Assembly (NCBI GenBank): GCA_963739435.1
Contig: CAVUAN010000018.1
Span: forward strand, 1 to 23,878
Reading direction: 5' to 3'
Origin: CAVUAN01 sp963739435
GTDB taxonomy: Bacteria > Acidobacteriota > Thermoanaerobaculia > UBA5066 > Gp7-AA6
Length of the DNA stretch: 23,878 nt
Each line of letters begins with the position of its first letter. Within the stretch, counting starts at the first letter, position 1. The notes under the pieces are model-generated. The model was given only the letters and a program-made list of their open reading frames with translations. It was not told the DNA's origin and made no database searches. The position numbers and the translations under genes are program-made. Positions 14,523 to 23,675 of the stretch are shown piece by piece.

Positions 14523-17320
14523 AGCGGCGGCTCCGCCGCCTCTGTCGCACCGGCCATTTCGAGCGTCAGGCGGACTCGCCCCCCGGTGGAGCCGGTGACG
14601 GCGTGCGGCGGCGCCAGCTCGACCCGGGACGCGTCGATGCCCGAGGCGTCGACGAGGGCCGCCCTTACTGCGTCGGCTCGCTTCTTCCCCAGTGTCTCGA
14701 GGCCGCCGTCGGGGATCGGCTTTGCCGCCTCTCGCAGCGCCGTTCCGTCGGCGGCATCGTCCCAGGCGCCGGCCACCACGATCCGCAGTTCCGGGCGCTC
14801 CTTCAAGGCGTTCGCCAGAGTCCGGAGCCGCTCGGCGGAGGCCGGTTCGAGAACCGCGCTCCCGGCCGGAAACTCGACGGTGCCGAGATCCTCTCCCTCT
14901 TTCCCTCCGCCGATCTTCCCGAGGAGACGGAACGGAGACTTGATCAGGTCGGAAACGACCCCCCCGATCACCGTGCCGACGTCGAACTTCGGGTCGTCGA
15001 GACGGCCATCGACCGGAACGTCGAGCGTGATGCGACCGTTCTTGTCGGTCAGGAGGGAGACGCCCAGCTTGATCGGGAGATTGACCTTCCCCTCGCCGGC
15101 GACCTTGTCGCCGAGCGTCAGGTCCTGGGTGACGATGTGATTACTGCCCTTCAGGTGCTGGTCCTTGACCTTGTAGTCGAGGTCGATTTCGCCGCGACCC
15201 TTGGTGACGGGATGACCTATGTAATGAACCGACATGGGAGACAGGGGCGGCATCTCGAGCCGGCCCACGCCGAGCTTGATGTCGGTCGCACGGCCGGGGT
15301 CGAAGAGATCGATCGCTCCCTTGATCGTCACCGCCCCGCCGCCGCGTATGGCCGCGCCGATCTCGATCGGTGACGGAGCCTTCGTGGAGGATGAGATTTC
15401 CTTGATCGTGCCTTTGATGCTCTCGACGGTCACCGTGTAGGGAGGACGGAGCCGGTGATCCGTCAGGGCGATGGAGCAGCCGGCGAGAACGACCGAATCG
15501 ACGCGGATCGGAATCGGTTGCCCTTGTGTCGGCCCCGCCGCCGGCGCCGACGATGCGGCAGGCGGCCGCGAGTCCTGCGGCGGGTGCGCCGCCAGCCGTT
15601 TCTTGACCTCGGCAACGCTGAGCTCGCCCTTCTCCGACATCACCAGGTCGATTTTCGTGCCGCGAATGTCGACCGACCTGACCGCGACGGCCGTGGGGCC
15701 GAGACCGGCTTCGACGCCCCGGACCTCGACGGCGTCCCACTTCAGGGGCGTCGAGCCCGTGACCGTCTCCTTCAGTGCCATCGTCCGGGCCTCGAGATCG
15801 CCGGCGAACTTCACCGAGAAGCCCTTCTTCTGGTCGATACCGCCCGCGACCTTTCCTTTCAAGGCCGTGTGTCCGGAGAGAAGCTCGAATGGAAAAAGGC
15901 GGCCCAGGTACGGCTGCCCGACGGTCAGGTCGAGGCCGTCGAGCGCAAGGTCCGTTTCGAATTGAACGGGCTTCATGCTGACCCGGCCGCTCGATTTCGC
16001 CGTCCCGCCCTTGGGAAGCGACAGCGAGGACACGACGCCGAAGAACGCGCCCGGGCGGGTCGTGAAGCCGGTGATCGCCAGCTGAATGTCTCCCGCGTCG
16101 AGCGAGACGGGTGGGTTGAACGTGCGGTCCAGGAAGCGCGCGCGGGAACCGACGACCTCGAAGCGGCCGACGTCGACCGTCCAGCGCGCGGCCTTCTCGA
16201 TCTCTTGATAGGTCTGGGCCACCGCCTCCCGCGTCGGCGGGGGGACCATTCGCTCGTAGCTCATCTTCCCGTCGGCGTCCCGCCCGACCAGCACGCTCGG
16301 CCGCTCGACCCGCACCCGCTCCACGACGAGCTCGGCTTCCGGCCAGCGGAAGCTCCCTTTCGTGATCGTGATGGCCGGGACTTCGAGAACGCGATCGCCC
16401 TCGTTCACGACCGTCAGGTTCTTCAGGGCGTTCTCGAAATCGGTGATGCGGGCGCGGACCACGCCGTCCGCGGCCGCGACCGTGTAGTGAAAGCGGCCCG
16501 TCAGCTCACCGCCCGTGACCGTGATCTGGAAATAGGGTTCCAGGAGGGGCCAGAGGTCCTTCAGGTGCAGGTCTTCGAGCCCCACCTCGCCTTCGATCCC
16601 GAGCGGCTGCACCGTGACGTTCCCGGTGGCGCGTACGACACCCGACCCGGGCAGGCGGATGCTGATCTCCTTGGTTCCCTGGCGTTTGGGGATCGTGCTG
16701 ATTTCGGAGAGCTCGAACTCGGAGGGCCCAAAGGTCATCTTCAGGGGCTTGGCGCGCGCCTGGTCTTCGACATTGATCGTGGCCCCGCTGATTTTGATGT
16801 GCTGGAGCAGGACGCGGGGCAGTCTCGATTTCGGATCGGGCGGGCGAGCGTCAGGGGGCTGCCGTCGCCCGACCTCCTCGACCACCTCGGCCAGATTGAT
16901 CTTGCCGTCGGCGAAGCGCCGCGCCCCGATGACGGGATTCACCATGCGGAACTCGCTCAGGGTCGCCGCCCAGCGAAAAAGACTGGAGAGTTCGGCGTTG
17001 GCGTAGATCTCGTCGGCGGAGAAGAGTACGGACCCCGGGCGATCGGCAATGGACAGGCCTTCGATGGTGAGCGAGAGAGCGAAGGGGTTGAATCGGACCG
17101 ATCGGACGGTGGCCTCGAGGCCCGCCCGCTCCCGGAGTTTTTCGATCAGCAGTTTGCGGACGATGGGCGGGATGACGAGGAAGCCGACGATCAGCCAGGC
17201 GATCCAGAGGCCGAGCAGCGCCGTGCGCCAGCTCCGCAGCCGCCAGTTTCGCAGCCCGTCGAGACGCCTGCGCGGCACGCGGCCAATTCCTCCGTGTTTC
17301 TCGTCCTCGGGCGCTTCCAT
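14519..17320 (-). CDS. DUF748 (AsmA-like) envelope protein
   Basis: This 933-residue protein has a basic N-terminus, then one membrane anchor at about 34-54 (ALLGLWIAWLIVGFLVIPPI). A typical DUF748 start follows: LLIEKLRERAGLEATVRSVR and FNPFALSLTIEGLSIADRPG. The long periplasmic part has repeated beta-rich AsmA-like segments (ALKGKVAGGIDQKKGFSVKF, VHYIGHPVTKGRGEIDLDYK). Near the C-terminus an OmpA-like helix-strand segment appears (LEPASAERLRTLANALKERP, then ELRIVVAGAWDD). Proteins of this class are thought to bridge the inner and outer membranes and help lipid or envelope traffic; the role here is inferred. The ATG at 17318-17320 has a GAGGA upstream. The last residues (EAAEPPL) and the stop codon lie in repeat sequence, so the original end may have been replaced. 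A 668-residue ORF on the opposite strand is a shadow. Confidence 0.9.
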   Translation of the reverse strand: MEAPEDEKHGGIGRVPRRRLDGLRNWRLRSWRTALLGLWIAWLIVGFLVIPPIVRKLLIEKLRERAGLEATVRSVRFNPFALSLTIEGLSIADRPGSVLFSADEIYANAELSSLFRWAATLSEFRMVNPVIGARRFADGKINLAEVVEEVGRRQPPDARPPDPKSRLPRVLLQHIKISGATINVEDQARAKPLKMTFGPSEFELSEISTIPKRQGTKEISIRLPGSGVVRATGNVTVQPLGIEGEVGLEDLHLKDLWPLLEPYFQITVTGGELTGRFHYTVAAADGVVRARITDFENALKNLTVVNEGDRVLEVPAITITKGSFRWPEAELVVERVRVERPSVLVGRDADGKMSYERMVPPPTREAVAQTYQEIEKAARWTVDVGRFEVVGSRARFLDRTFNPPVSLDAGDIQLAITGFTTRPGAFFGVVSSLSLPKGGTAKSSGRVSMKPVQFETDLALDGLDLTVGQPYLGRLFPFELLSGHTALKGKVAGGIDQKKGFSVKFAGDLEARTMALKETVTGSTPLKWDAVEVRGVEAGLGPTAVAVRSVDIRGTKIDLVMSEKGELSVAEVKKRLAAHPPQDSRPPAASSAPAAGPTQGQPIPIRVDSVVLAGCSIALTDHRLRPPYTVTVESIKGTIKEISSSTKAPSPIEIGAAIRGGGAVTIKGAIDLFDPGRATDIKLGVGRLEMPPLSPMSVHYIGHPVTKGRGEIDLDYKVKDQHLKGSNHIVTQDLTLGDKVAGEGKVNLPIKLGVSLLTDKNGRITLDVPVDGRLDDPKFDVGTVIGGVVSDLIKSPFRLLGKIGGGKEGEDLGTVEFPAGSAVLEPASAERLRTLANALKERPELRIVVAGAWDDAADGTALREAAKPIPDGGLETLGKKRADAVRAALVDASGIDASRVELAPPHAVTGSTGGRVRLTLEMAGATEAAEPPL

Positions 17321-17452
17321 GTCCTCGCGTTGACCCCAGTTCTTTCCTGCTTAGTCTACGGGCCTTCGGCGATGGCCTCCAGACAACTACAGGTAGATGG
17401 CAGATTGCGTCCTGGCAACGGGCTCCGGGGCTCGACCAATAAGCCACGCTTT

Positions 17453-17610
17453 CAGGACTGACCCCAGGTCACCCGTTCTCAAAACAGAGAAAACAGTTCG
17501 CGCAGCCGGCCGGGTGCGGAGCCACTTCACTGGCTCACGGCGTCGGAAGGGCACTCCTTCCGGCGCTTTGATTTTCTTCAAAGACCTCCTCCGACGCGGG
17601 GTTCCCGTGG
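17453..17610 (+). repeat. Repeat modules D and H, copy 2
   Basis: GTTCTCAAAACAGAGAAAAC, then CAGTTCGCGCAGCCGGCCGG and GTGCGGAGCCAC form module D. Module H pairs GCGTCGGAAGG (17540-17550) with CCTTCCGGCGC (17556-17566). TTTTCTTCAAAGACCTCCTC and CGACGCGGGGTTCCCGTG follow. The H stem differs in sequence from the 5827-5865 copy but keeps its pairing, including the T-G wobble at the same place. The rest of 17321-17684 shows only the ribosome binding site of the next gene. Confidence 0.7.
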
Positions 17611-17684
17611 AGCTGTAGGCGGGGCGGCATGGTCTAGGTTCAAAATAGGAGTCCGTCCAATCTTCGCTGGCAAGGAGGTTTCTG

Positions 17685-18176
17685 ATGAATGTATTCGAAG
17701 GGAAGAGGCGCAGGGCAATGATGGCGACAGTATTTTCGTTAGTCATCATCATGGGAGGCTGCGCAACAACTGTTAAGTACACCTTTGACATGAAAGCCAG
17801 CTTCGCGGAGCAGAGGAGTTACGCATGGGCCCCGTCAATCTCCCTGAACCAGGCGGGACTGCTTGAATCGCAGGCGGGACGGTTGCTTGAATCGAATGTC
17901 CAGGTTCTTGCGGATCAACTCCTCGCACAGAAGGGCCTCAAGAGGATGTCCGAGAAGGCCGACCTGGAAATAATGATGGGTTTCGTTTCAAATCATTACG
18001 GAAGTAACGACCACTATCAGATCCAGGAGCTGACCTTGTCCGTCTACAGAGCCGAGAAAAAGGAGTTGGTCTGGCGGGGGTCGGCACTCGGTACCATCAA
18101 CATCGATGCGGCTTCGGGCGACTTGAAGCACGCGGTACAGGGTATTCTTTCCAATTTCCCGCCAAAGCAACCGTAG
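17685..18176 (+). CDS. DUF4136-type lipoprotein
   Basis: This 163-residue lipoprotein has the signal sequence MNVFEGKRRRAMMATVFSLV then IIMGGC, with Cys26 as the lipidated residue of an MGGC lipobox. The mature part has the DUF4136 pattern: FAEQRSYAWAPS after the first strand, a middle helix SNVQVLADQLLAQKGLKRMS, then ADLEIMMGFVSN and VWRGSALGTI near the end, finishing with LKHAVQGILSNFPPKQP. This domain is common in envelope lipoproteins of unknown function. The ATG has a very good ribosome binding site, AAGGAGGT, five bases upstream. Its base composition looks less GC-rich than that of its neighbours, so transfer is possible. It is a single gene with repeats on both sides. Confidence 0.82.
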   Translation: MNVFEGKRRRAMMATVFSLVIIMGGCATTVKYTFDMKASFAEQRSYAWAPSISLNQAGLLESQAGRLLESNVQVLADQLLAQKGLKRMSEKADLEIMMGFVSNHYGSNDHYQIQELTLSVYRAEKKELVWRGSALGTINIDAASGDLKHAVQGILSNFPPKQP

Positions 18177-18300
18177 TACTGACCTTGCCCTCGACACTGG
18201 ACTGATCGGTTTGGAGACTCCGGGTTGAAATCCTAGCAGTCATCGCACGGTGGAAATCGAGGGATTGTGCATATCTGTAGGGATGCAACAGGCTCGCGTA

Positions 18301-18480
18301 GTCAGAAGGGTTTCCGCATGGCGTGTCGGTCCTGGCCGGTTCTCTGCCGCTGAAACTGAGAACGCCTAGTCACCCGCCAGAAGCCTCCTCTGGCCCTGCT
18401 GCCGCTCTCTCACAGCTTGAAATGTCGAGAGCGACTGAGAGCGGTTGACAGCTCGGCGTGCTCGAAAGAGCGTGGTTAGC
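18301..18480 (+). repeat. Repeat module RA, copy 3
   Basis: GTCAGAAGGGTTTCCGCATG opens it, then GGTTCTCTGCCGCTGAAACT and GAGAAC. A stem GCCAGA/TCTGGC (18376-18394) replaces the CCCGTCG/CGACGGG stem of copy 1. CCGCTCTC (18402-18409) pairs with GAGAGCGG (18437-18444) around GCTTGAAATGTCGAG, which is identical to copy 1. GAGCGTGGTTAGCAGCC follows. The gap 18177-18560 otherwise shows nothing coding. Confidence 0.7.
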
Positions 18481-18560
18481 AGCCCGCGTGAGCGCATGGC
18501 CGGGCGCGGGGATCTCGTACGGGCCGAGCCGGCTCCGGCAGGGAGGCTCATCTGTCTACG

Positions 18561-20939
18561 TCAGCCCTTCGGGAGGTTCATCCGGCGAAGCAGCGAGATG
18601 AAGCGCGGGTCTCCGCGCACGCTGTCGTAGATCGGAATTCCGAGGTAAGGCATGTTCTGATCGCGCACCTCGTAGCCCTTCTCAAGCCAGTCGAGGGCCT
18701 TTTCCTTTTCACCGGCCTCGAGAAAGAGGCATGCGATGTCCGTGGGGTTGGCATAGCTCTTGTGAAAGTGGACGATCAACGCCTCGGCGGCACGTTTCAT
18801 CGCTCCCCTATAGCCCGCCTCCCTGTAACCGCGTTCGAGAGCGTCGTCCAGTTCACGGTCGTCGTAGAGCTTCAGGAAGACTTTCGACGAGGGGAAAGCC
18901 TCTTCGTGCATCCCCTTCGCGCTGAAGGCCCACCAGAGCAAATTGTGGGCGATCGGGTCGTCCGGCGCCGTCTGCAGCGCCGTGCGGGCCTGCGCGATGG
19001 CGTCGTCGTACCTGCGAACGTAGAGGAGGTCCACGCCGTACAGTCCGTGAATGAGCGGGTTGAGCGGGTCCAGCTCGAGGGCCCGCCTCGCGTACGGCAT
19101 GGCCTCGTCTGGCCGACCCAGGGTCATCAGAAAATGCGAGTAGTAGGCCGGCGCGTCGGGAAAGCTGGGGTTGAGCTCGATCGCGCGCCTGAACTCCGGC
19201 TCCGCGCCCGCCCAATCCCATTCGCTCCATGCCAGGAAGCACGCCAGCGTGAAATGGGTCTCCGCGACCGTGTCGTCCAGCTCCATGGCCTTCATGATGG
19301 CCGGCTTCCCTTTGGCTGCGGCCTCGCCGGGTGAGATCAACCCCAATTGCGAGCGGCCGAGCCAGACCAGGGCGATTCCCGTGTAACCGAGGGCGTAATT
19401 CGGATCCTTCGCGATCGCCAGCTCGAAGTAGCGCTGGGCAGCCTCGAGATCGCCCGGCGTGAGCTTGTGCCATTGGTGCCAACCCTTGAGACACGCTTCG
19501 TAAGCTTCCGGATTTACGGGGCGGGCCGTCGCGAGCCGGGCCAGCTCGGCCGGAAGAAGCTTGAGCGCCAGCGCCTTTGCCACTTTCCCCGCCACGTCGT
19601 TCTGGAGGGCGAAGATGCCGGCCAGATCCTGCTCGAAGGTGTCGGCCCAGAGCTGTGCCTGGTTCCGTACCTGGATCAGCTCGGCCGTGATCCGGACCCG
19701 GCCCGCCTCGTGGCGCGCGCTCCCCTCCAGCACGTAGTCGACGCCCAGCTCGCGCCCGATCTGGTCGATCGGCTTGGTCGTCTTCTTGTACTGCATGACG
19801 GACGTCCGGGCGATGACGCTGAGGCTCGCCGGGTGCAGCCGCCCGAGCTGCGCGATCATCTCCTGCGTCAACCCGTCGCTCAGGTATTCCTGCCCGGGGT
19901 CGCCGGAGAGGTTCTCGAAGGGGAGGACGGCCAGACGTTTCAGGCCGCTGGCCGGCCCGCCCCTTGTCCTCCACCACCAGCCGGCGGCGACGGCAACCAC
20001 CGCAAGCAGCGCCACGGCCGCGAGGCGCGCGCGGTTCCGGTGAAGAAAGATTCCGGCCGCCGACATCGGGGCGACCGGCTTTTCCGCCGTGGCTCCCCGG
20101 AGCGTCTCGAGGCCGAAGACCACGTCGGACGCCGAATGGAAGCGCCGGTCCGGCTCTTTTTCGAGGCAGTGCCGGACGATCCGCTCCAGCTCCGGCGGGA
20201 TGTTCCTGTTCGTCTCGGCGAGGTCGGGCGGCTCCTCGCGCAGGATCGCCGTCAGGGTCTCGGGGGCCGTCCCCCGGTGGAAGGGCCTCTTGCCCGAGAG
20301 CATCTCGTAGAGGACGACGCCGAGCGAGAAGATGTCGCTCCTTGCGTCCAGCGGCCTCCCCTGCACCTGCTCGGGCGACATGTAGCCGACCGTCCCGAGG
20401 ACGACCCCCGGCTCCGTCGCCGCCGCCGTCGCCTCCTTCGTGTCGAGCGCGCCGGAGGAGGGCTGCGTCAGCTTGGCCACGCCGAAGTCGAGGATCTTGA
20501 TCCGTCCGTCCTTCCGGACGAAGACGTTCTCCGGCTTCAGGTCCCGGTGGACGATCCCCTTCTCGTGCGCGGCCGAAAGGCCGTGGGCGACTTGAAGCGC
20601 GAAGTCGACGGCTTTTCTCGGCGGGAGCGGAGACCCGAGCAGCTCCCGGAGCGATTCCCCTTCCAGAAGCTCCGAGACGATGTACGGGCTCCCCTCGTGC
20701 GTCCCGACGTCGTGGACGACGAGGATGTTCGGGTGATCGAGCCGGGCGGCCGCTTTCGCCTCCTGCTCGAAGCGCGCAAGGCGGTCGGCGTCCGCCGCGA
20801 GCTGTGGGTGGATCACCTTCAGGGCGACCTCCCGGTCCAGCCGCGTGTCGCGCGCCCGGTAGACCTCGCCCATCCCGCCAGCACCGAGGGGCGAGACGAT
20901 CTCGTACGGCCCGAGGCGCGTGCCCGCGCTGATTGTCAC
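18561..20939 (-). CDS. Membrane Ser/Thr protein kinase with TolB-like and TPR domains (second copy)
   Basis: This 792-residue protein has the same architecture as the product of 6003-8645. The kinase domain is at about 1-280: glycine loop GAGGMGEV (19-26), Lys41 in VALKVI, HRDLKPEN (Asp133), DFG (151-153) and GYMSPEQVQG. One membrane segment lies at about 304-323 (RLAAVALLAVVAVAAGWWW). The TolB-like region starts LKRLAVLPFENLSGDPGQEY, and TPR pairs follow, for example AQRYFELAIAKDPNYALGYT and EFRRAIELNPSFPDAPAYYS. It ends YDSVRGDPRFISLLRRMNLP, as TPR kinases of this type often do. The start is GTG (20937-20939), giving TISAGTRLGPYEIVSPLGA; no clear ribosome binding site is visible. Signal and target are unknown. 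The overlapping plus-strand ORF of 594 residues is a shadow. Confidence 0.93.
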   Translation of the reverse strand: MTISAGTRLGPYEIVSPLGAGGMGEVYRARDTRLDREVALKVIHPQLAADADRLARFEQEAKAAARLDHPNILVVHDVGTHEGSPYIVSELLEGESLRELLGSPLPPRKAVDFALQVAHGLSAAHEKGIVHRDLKPENVFVRKDGRIKILDFGVAKLTQPSSGALDTKEATAAATEPGVVLGTVGYMSPEQVQGRPLDARSDIFSLGVVLYEMLSGKRPFHRGTAPETLTAILREEPPDLAETNRNIPPELERIVRHCLEKEPDRRFHSASDVVFGLETLRGATAEKPVAPMSAAGIFLHRNRARLAAVALLAVVAVAAGWWWRTRGGPASGLKRLAVLPFENLSGDPGQEYLSDGLTQEMIAQLGRLHPASLSVIARTSVMQYKKTTKPIDQIGRELGVDYVLEGSARHEAGRVRITAELIQVRNQAQLWADTFEQDLAGIFALQNDVAGKVAKALALKLLPAELARLATARPVNPEAYEACLKGWHQWHKLTPGDLEAAQRYFELAIAKDPNYALGYTGIALVWLGRSQLGLISPGEAAAKGKPAIMKAMELDDTVAETHFTLACFLAWSEWDWAGAEPEFRRAIELNPSFPDAPAYYSHFLMTLGRPDEAMPYARRALELDPLNPLIHGLYGVDLLYVRRYDDAIAQARTALQTAPDDPIAHNLLWWAFSAKGMHEEAFPSSKVFLKLYDDRELDDALERGYREAGYRGAMKRAAEALIVHFHKSYANPTDIACLFLEAGEKEKALDWLEKGYEVRDQNMPYLGIPIYDSVRGDPRFISLLRRMNLPKG

Positions 20940-21098
20940 GAAGCTCTGACGGGATTCTATCCGCGGGGGACTGCCTCACCGACCGCATGTCCTCCGAACC
21001 TTGGAGTTCCGGGAGCGGCAGCGGCGAGTGGGGTAGCAGTTTTACAGAGGCGACACGCAGTCCGGGGTAACCGATTCAGTCAGAAGCGATTCCGGGCT

Positions 21099-21119
21099 GA
21101 GAACAAATTGAATGTTCTC
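21099..21119. repeat. Hairpin of a D-type repeat
   Basis: GAGAACA (21099-21105), loop AATTGAA, TGTTCTC (21113-21119). It lies before module D in this copy. It parallels the GTTCTC/GAGAAC stems at 1217, 17469 and 18340. Confidence 0.5.
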
Positions 21120-21130
21120 TGTCCGGCCTG

Positions 21131-21246
21131 AGAATGTGGTTCGTGTAGCCGACCGAGTGCGGAGCCACTCCTCTCCCCGCGAACTTCAGTGAGGTTCGCG
21201 GTTAACACGCACCCCGCGATTCGCGTCGCGGGGTTTCGTGTCTAAA
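21131..21246 (+). repeat. Repeat modules D-C with tRNA-Asn 3'-end sequence and terminator-like stem
   Basis: GGTTCGTGTAGCCGACCGAG then TGCGGAGCCACTC joins to module C as found after the tRNA. C here forms two strong stems: CCGCGAAC/GTTCGCGG (21177-21201) and CCCCGCGA/TCGCGGGG (21212-21233), followed by TTTCGTGTCTAAAGG. No RNA gene precedes it. The rest of the 20940-21278 gap shows no gene. Confidence 0.75.
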
Positions 21247-21278
21247 GGACGGTCCCGCCGTCTGGCGTACTCCGGACC

Positions 21279-22493
21279 CTACGTCCCCCCGAGCATCCAA
21301 GAGAAGTTGTATTTGAAAGTGAACTGGATCCGACTGTCGGTCGCCGTGAACTCGTCGGTGAAGCTCTCCCGTCGTCCCCATTGCAGCTCGCTCCCGATCA
21401 TCACGCCCGGAACAGGGGTGCAAAGGAGGTTCGCCGTTGCGTAGTCGATCCGCTTCAAGGAGGACGGGGCCTGCCCGTCCGTGTTCCAGGTGTATTCGTA
21501 GGAGTACCCGACGGCGGTGCTGAACTTCTTGCTCCAGGGGTGCTCGTAGTAACCCACGAAGCCCAGGATGGGCAGGGCTTTGCCGACGACCGGGCGGACC
21601 GGGTCTCCCGGGTTCCGCTGGATCCCGATGTCGACGCCCGAGTCCGTGAAGTAGCTCTGGATGCCTTCGCCATAGGCGACCGAGGCCCGGATCAGGTCCC
21701 CGGCGCCGACCTTGAGGTTGGTGCTCAGATGGAGCCCCCAGGCCGTCGCGCTTCCGCTCAGGTTGTACGGGTCATTGTTGAGGTCGTCCCACTTGATCTT
21801 TCGGAGAATGCCGGAGAGCTGGACGTGCCCCCAGGAATCCGTGCGGCGGTAGTGGGCGCTGAGATCCGGGAGCGGCGTCCGGATCTTCACGTTCTCCAAG
21901 GCGACGTGATCGGCGTAGACGCCGCCGTCGGCGCTCGCACCGGGACGCTCGAGGGCGACGAAGACTTCGTCCTTCCCGCGGAGCGGCATCCAGCGGATCT
22001 GGATGTTGCGGAAGCCGACCATGGCGGGAGGCCCCCAGATCTCGAGGATGTTGGGAAAGACGTCCATGTCCATGAATGGGGTGTTGTACTGGCCCATGCC
22101 GAAGTCACCCAGCTCGCCCCAGCAGTGGCGCAGGTGGAAGGTCGTCTTCCCGGCATCGACTCCGGTGCCGAACAAGTCGAACTCGAAGACCGTTTTGATC
22201 TCCCCCAGCTTGGTCGGCGTCCAGCTCCTGACTCCCAGGCGCGAGTTCCGGACGCTCGCCCAGGTCCGGCCATCCTCCCCGTACTGGTTCTCATAGGTGG
22301 GGAGCTGGGAAACCCGGAGAACATCGAACCAATCGGGGTTGATCTGGTTGAAGTCGTATCCGATATCGGCCTGGACATAGCCATAGATCTCCAGGCGTGG
22401 GCCCGGAGCGGGGGCCTGGCCGAATGCCGCGGATGAACCGGCCGCAAGGAGAATCGCCGTGAGGAGAGAACGGGGCGTGTCGAGGATTCCCAT
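21279..22493 (-). CDS. DcaP-like outer-membrane porin
   Basis: This 404-residue protein has a signal peptide (MGILDTPRSLLTAILLAAGS, then SAAFG, cleavage near residue 25). It opens LEIYGYVQADIGYDFNQINP, followed by SVRNSRLGVRSWTP, LGEIKTVFEFDLFGTG, AGKTTFHLRHCWGELGDFGM and MDMDVFPNILEIWGPPAM, a run of motifs characteristic of DcaP-like trimeric porins. The C-terminal half continues as alternating beta strands. It should form an outer-membrane channel for small, often anionic, solutes; the substrate is not predictable. I chose the ATG at 22491-22493, with AGGA and GGAGG just upstream, because it begins the signal peptide. The frame is open upstream through a decayed kinase gene to 23441, but that is chance read-through. 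The C-terminus WMLGGT lacks the usual final aromatic residue. Confidence 0.88.
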   Translation of the reverse strand: MGILDTPRSLLTAILLAAGSSAAFGQAPAPGPRLEIYGYVQADIGYDFNQINPDWFDVLRVSQLPTYENQYGEDGRTWASVRNSRLGVRSWTPTKLGEIKTVFEFDLFGTGVDAGKTTFHLRHCWGELGDFGMGQYNTPFMDMDVFPNILEIWGPPAMVGFRNIQIRWMPLRGKDEVFVALERPGASADGGVYADHVALENVKIRTPLPDLSAHYRRTDSWGHVQLSGILRKIKWDDLNNDPYNLSGSATAWGLHLSTNLKVGAGDLIRASVAYGEGIQSYFTDSGVDIGIQRNPGDPVRPVVGKALPILGFVGYYEHPWSKKFSTAVGYSYEYTWNTDGQAPSSLKRIDYATANLLCTPVPGVMIGSELQWGRRESFTDEFTATDSRIQFTFKYNFSWMLGGT

Positions 22494-22599
22494 ACCTCCA
22501 TTCCTGTGATGACCTTGTCGCCGGATTAGGGAGAAAGTCGAATCGTGCCAGGGTAAGGGGTACGAAGTTCCGTTTGCGGCGTCAATGATTCGGTTGACT

Positions 22600-23335
<736 letters not shown>

Positions 23336-23395
23336 CTATCCGGGGAGACGTCTCACCGGGCCGCCGGTCCTGCGAGTAGGAGAGATCCGAGAGAT

Positions 23396-23511
23396 ACCGG
23401 CGAAAGCCGGTGACGGTTAGCACGAGCTGGTTCGCTCGCATTCGGCCGAACTCCAGCGCGCGGTAGTCCCGGACCGCTCTGAGCCATCCCCCCGGGGAGC
23501 CTTCAGGGAAA
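23396..23511 (+). repeat. Repeat modules A-B, copy 6, with GNRA-capped hairpin
   Basis: A perfect stem ACCGGC-GAAA-GCCGGT (23396-23411) leads into GACGGTTAGCACGAGCTGG (A) and GTAGTCCCGGACC, GCTCTGAGCCATCC, CCCCGGGGAGCC (B). CTTCAGGGAAAGGG follows, as after copy 4. The repeat replaces the lost 5' end of the decayed kinase. Confidence 0.75.
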
Positions 23512-23551
23512 GGGCCAGCTACTCGAACCTAAACTGCCGTCCAGGAGGGGT

Positions 23552-23636
23552 GTGACTCTGGTCTCTACGCGCCACAGCCCCCGACAATTCCCATTGCGCC
23601 CCTACGCGCCCCGCAATTCCCATTGCAGCCCTATAC
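23552..23636 (+). repeat. GTCTCTACGCGCC box and tandem CAATT boxes
   Basis: GTGACTCTGGTCTCTACGCG then CCACAGCC ends at 23578. The first CAATT box is 23581-23605 (ACAATTCCCATTGCGCC, CCTAC). The second is 23611-23636 (GCAATTCCCATTGCAGCC, CTATAC). The arrangement repeats that of copies 1 and 4 and completes the composite element begun at 23396. Confidence 0.75.
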
Positions 23637-23675
23637 CCGCACGTGAATGCGGGCGTCCCGGTGGGCATGGAGTGT

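Noticed and set aside
15455..17461. A 668-residue plus-strand ORF
   Set aside because: It is a shadow of the DUF748 gene, with composition typical of antisense frames in GC-rich DNA and no domain.
19347..21131. A 594-residue plus-strand ORF
   Set aside because: It is a shadow of the second TPR kinase; it has no ribosome binding site and no recognisable domain.
21212..21240. Terminator of the porin gene
   Set aside because: The stem has its T-run on the plus strand only; on the minus strand, where the porin is transcribed, no U-run follows.
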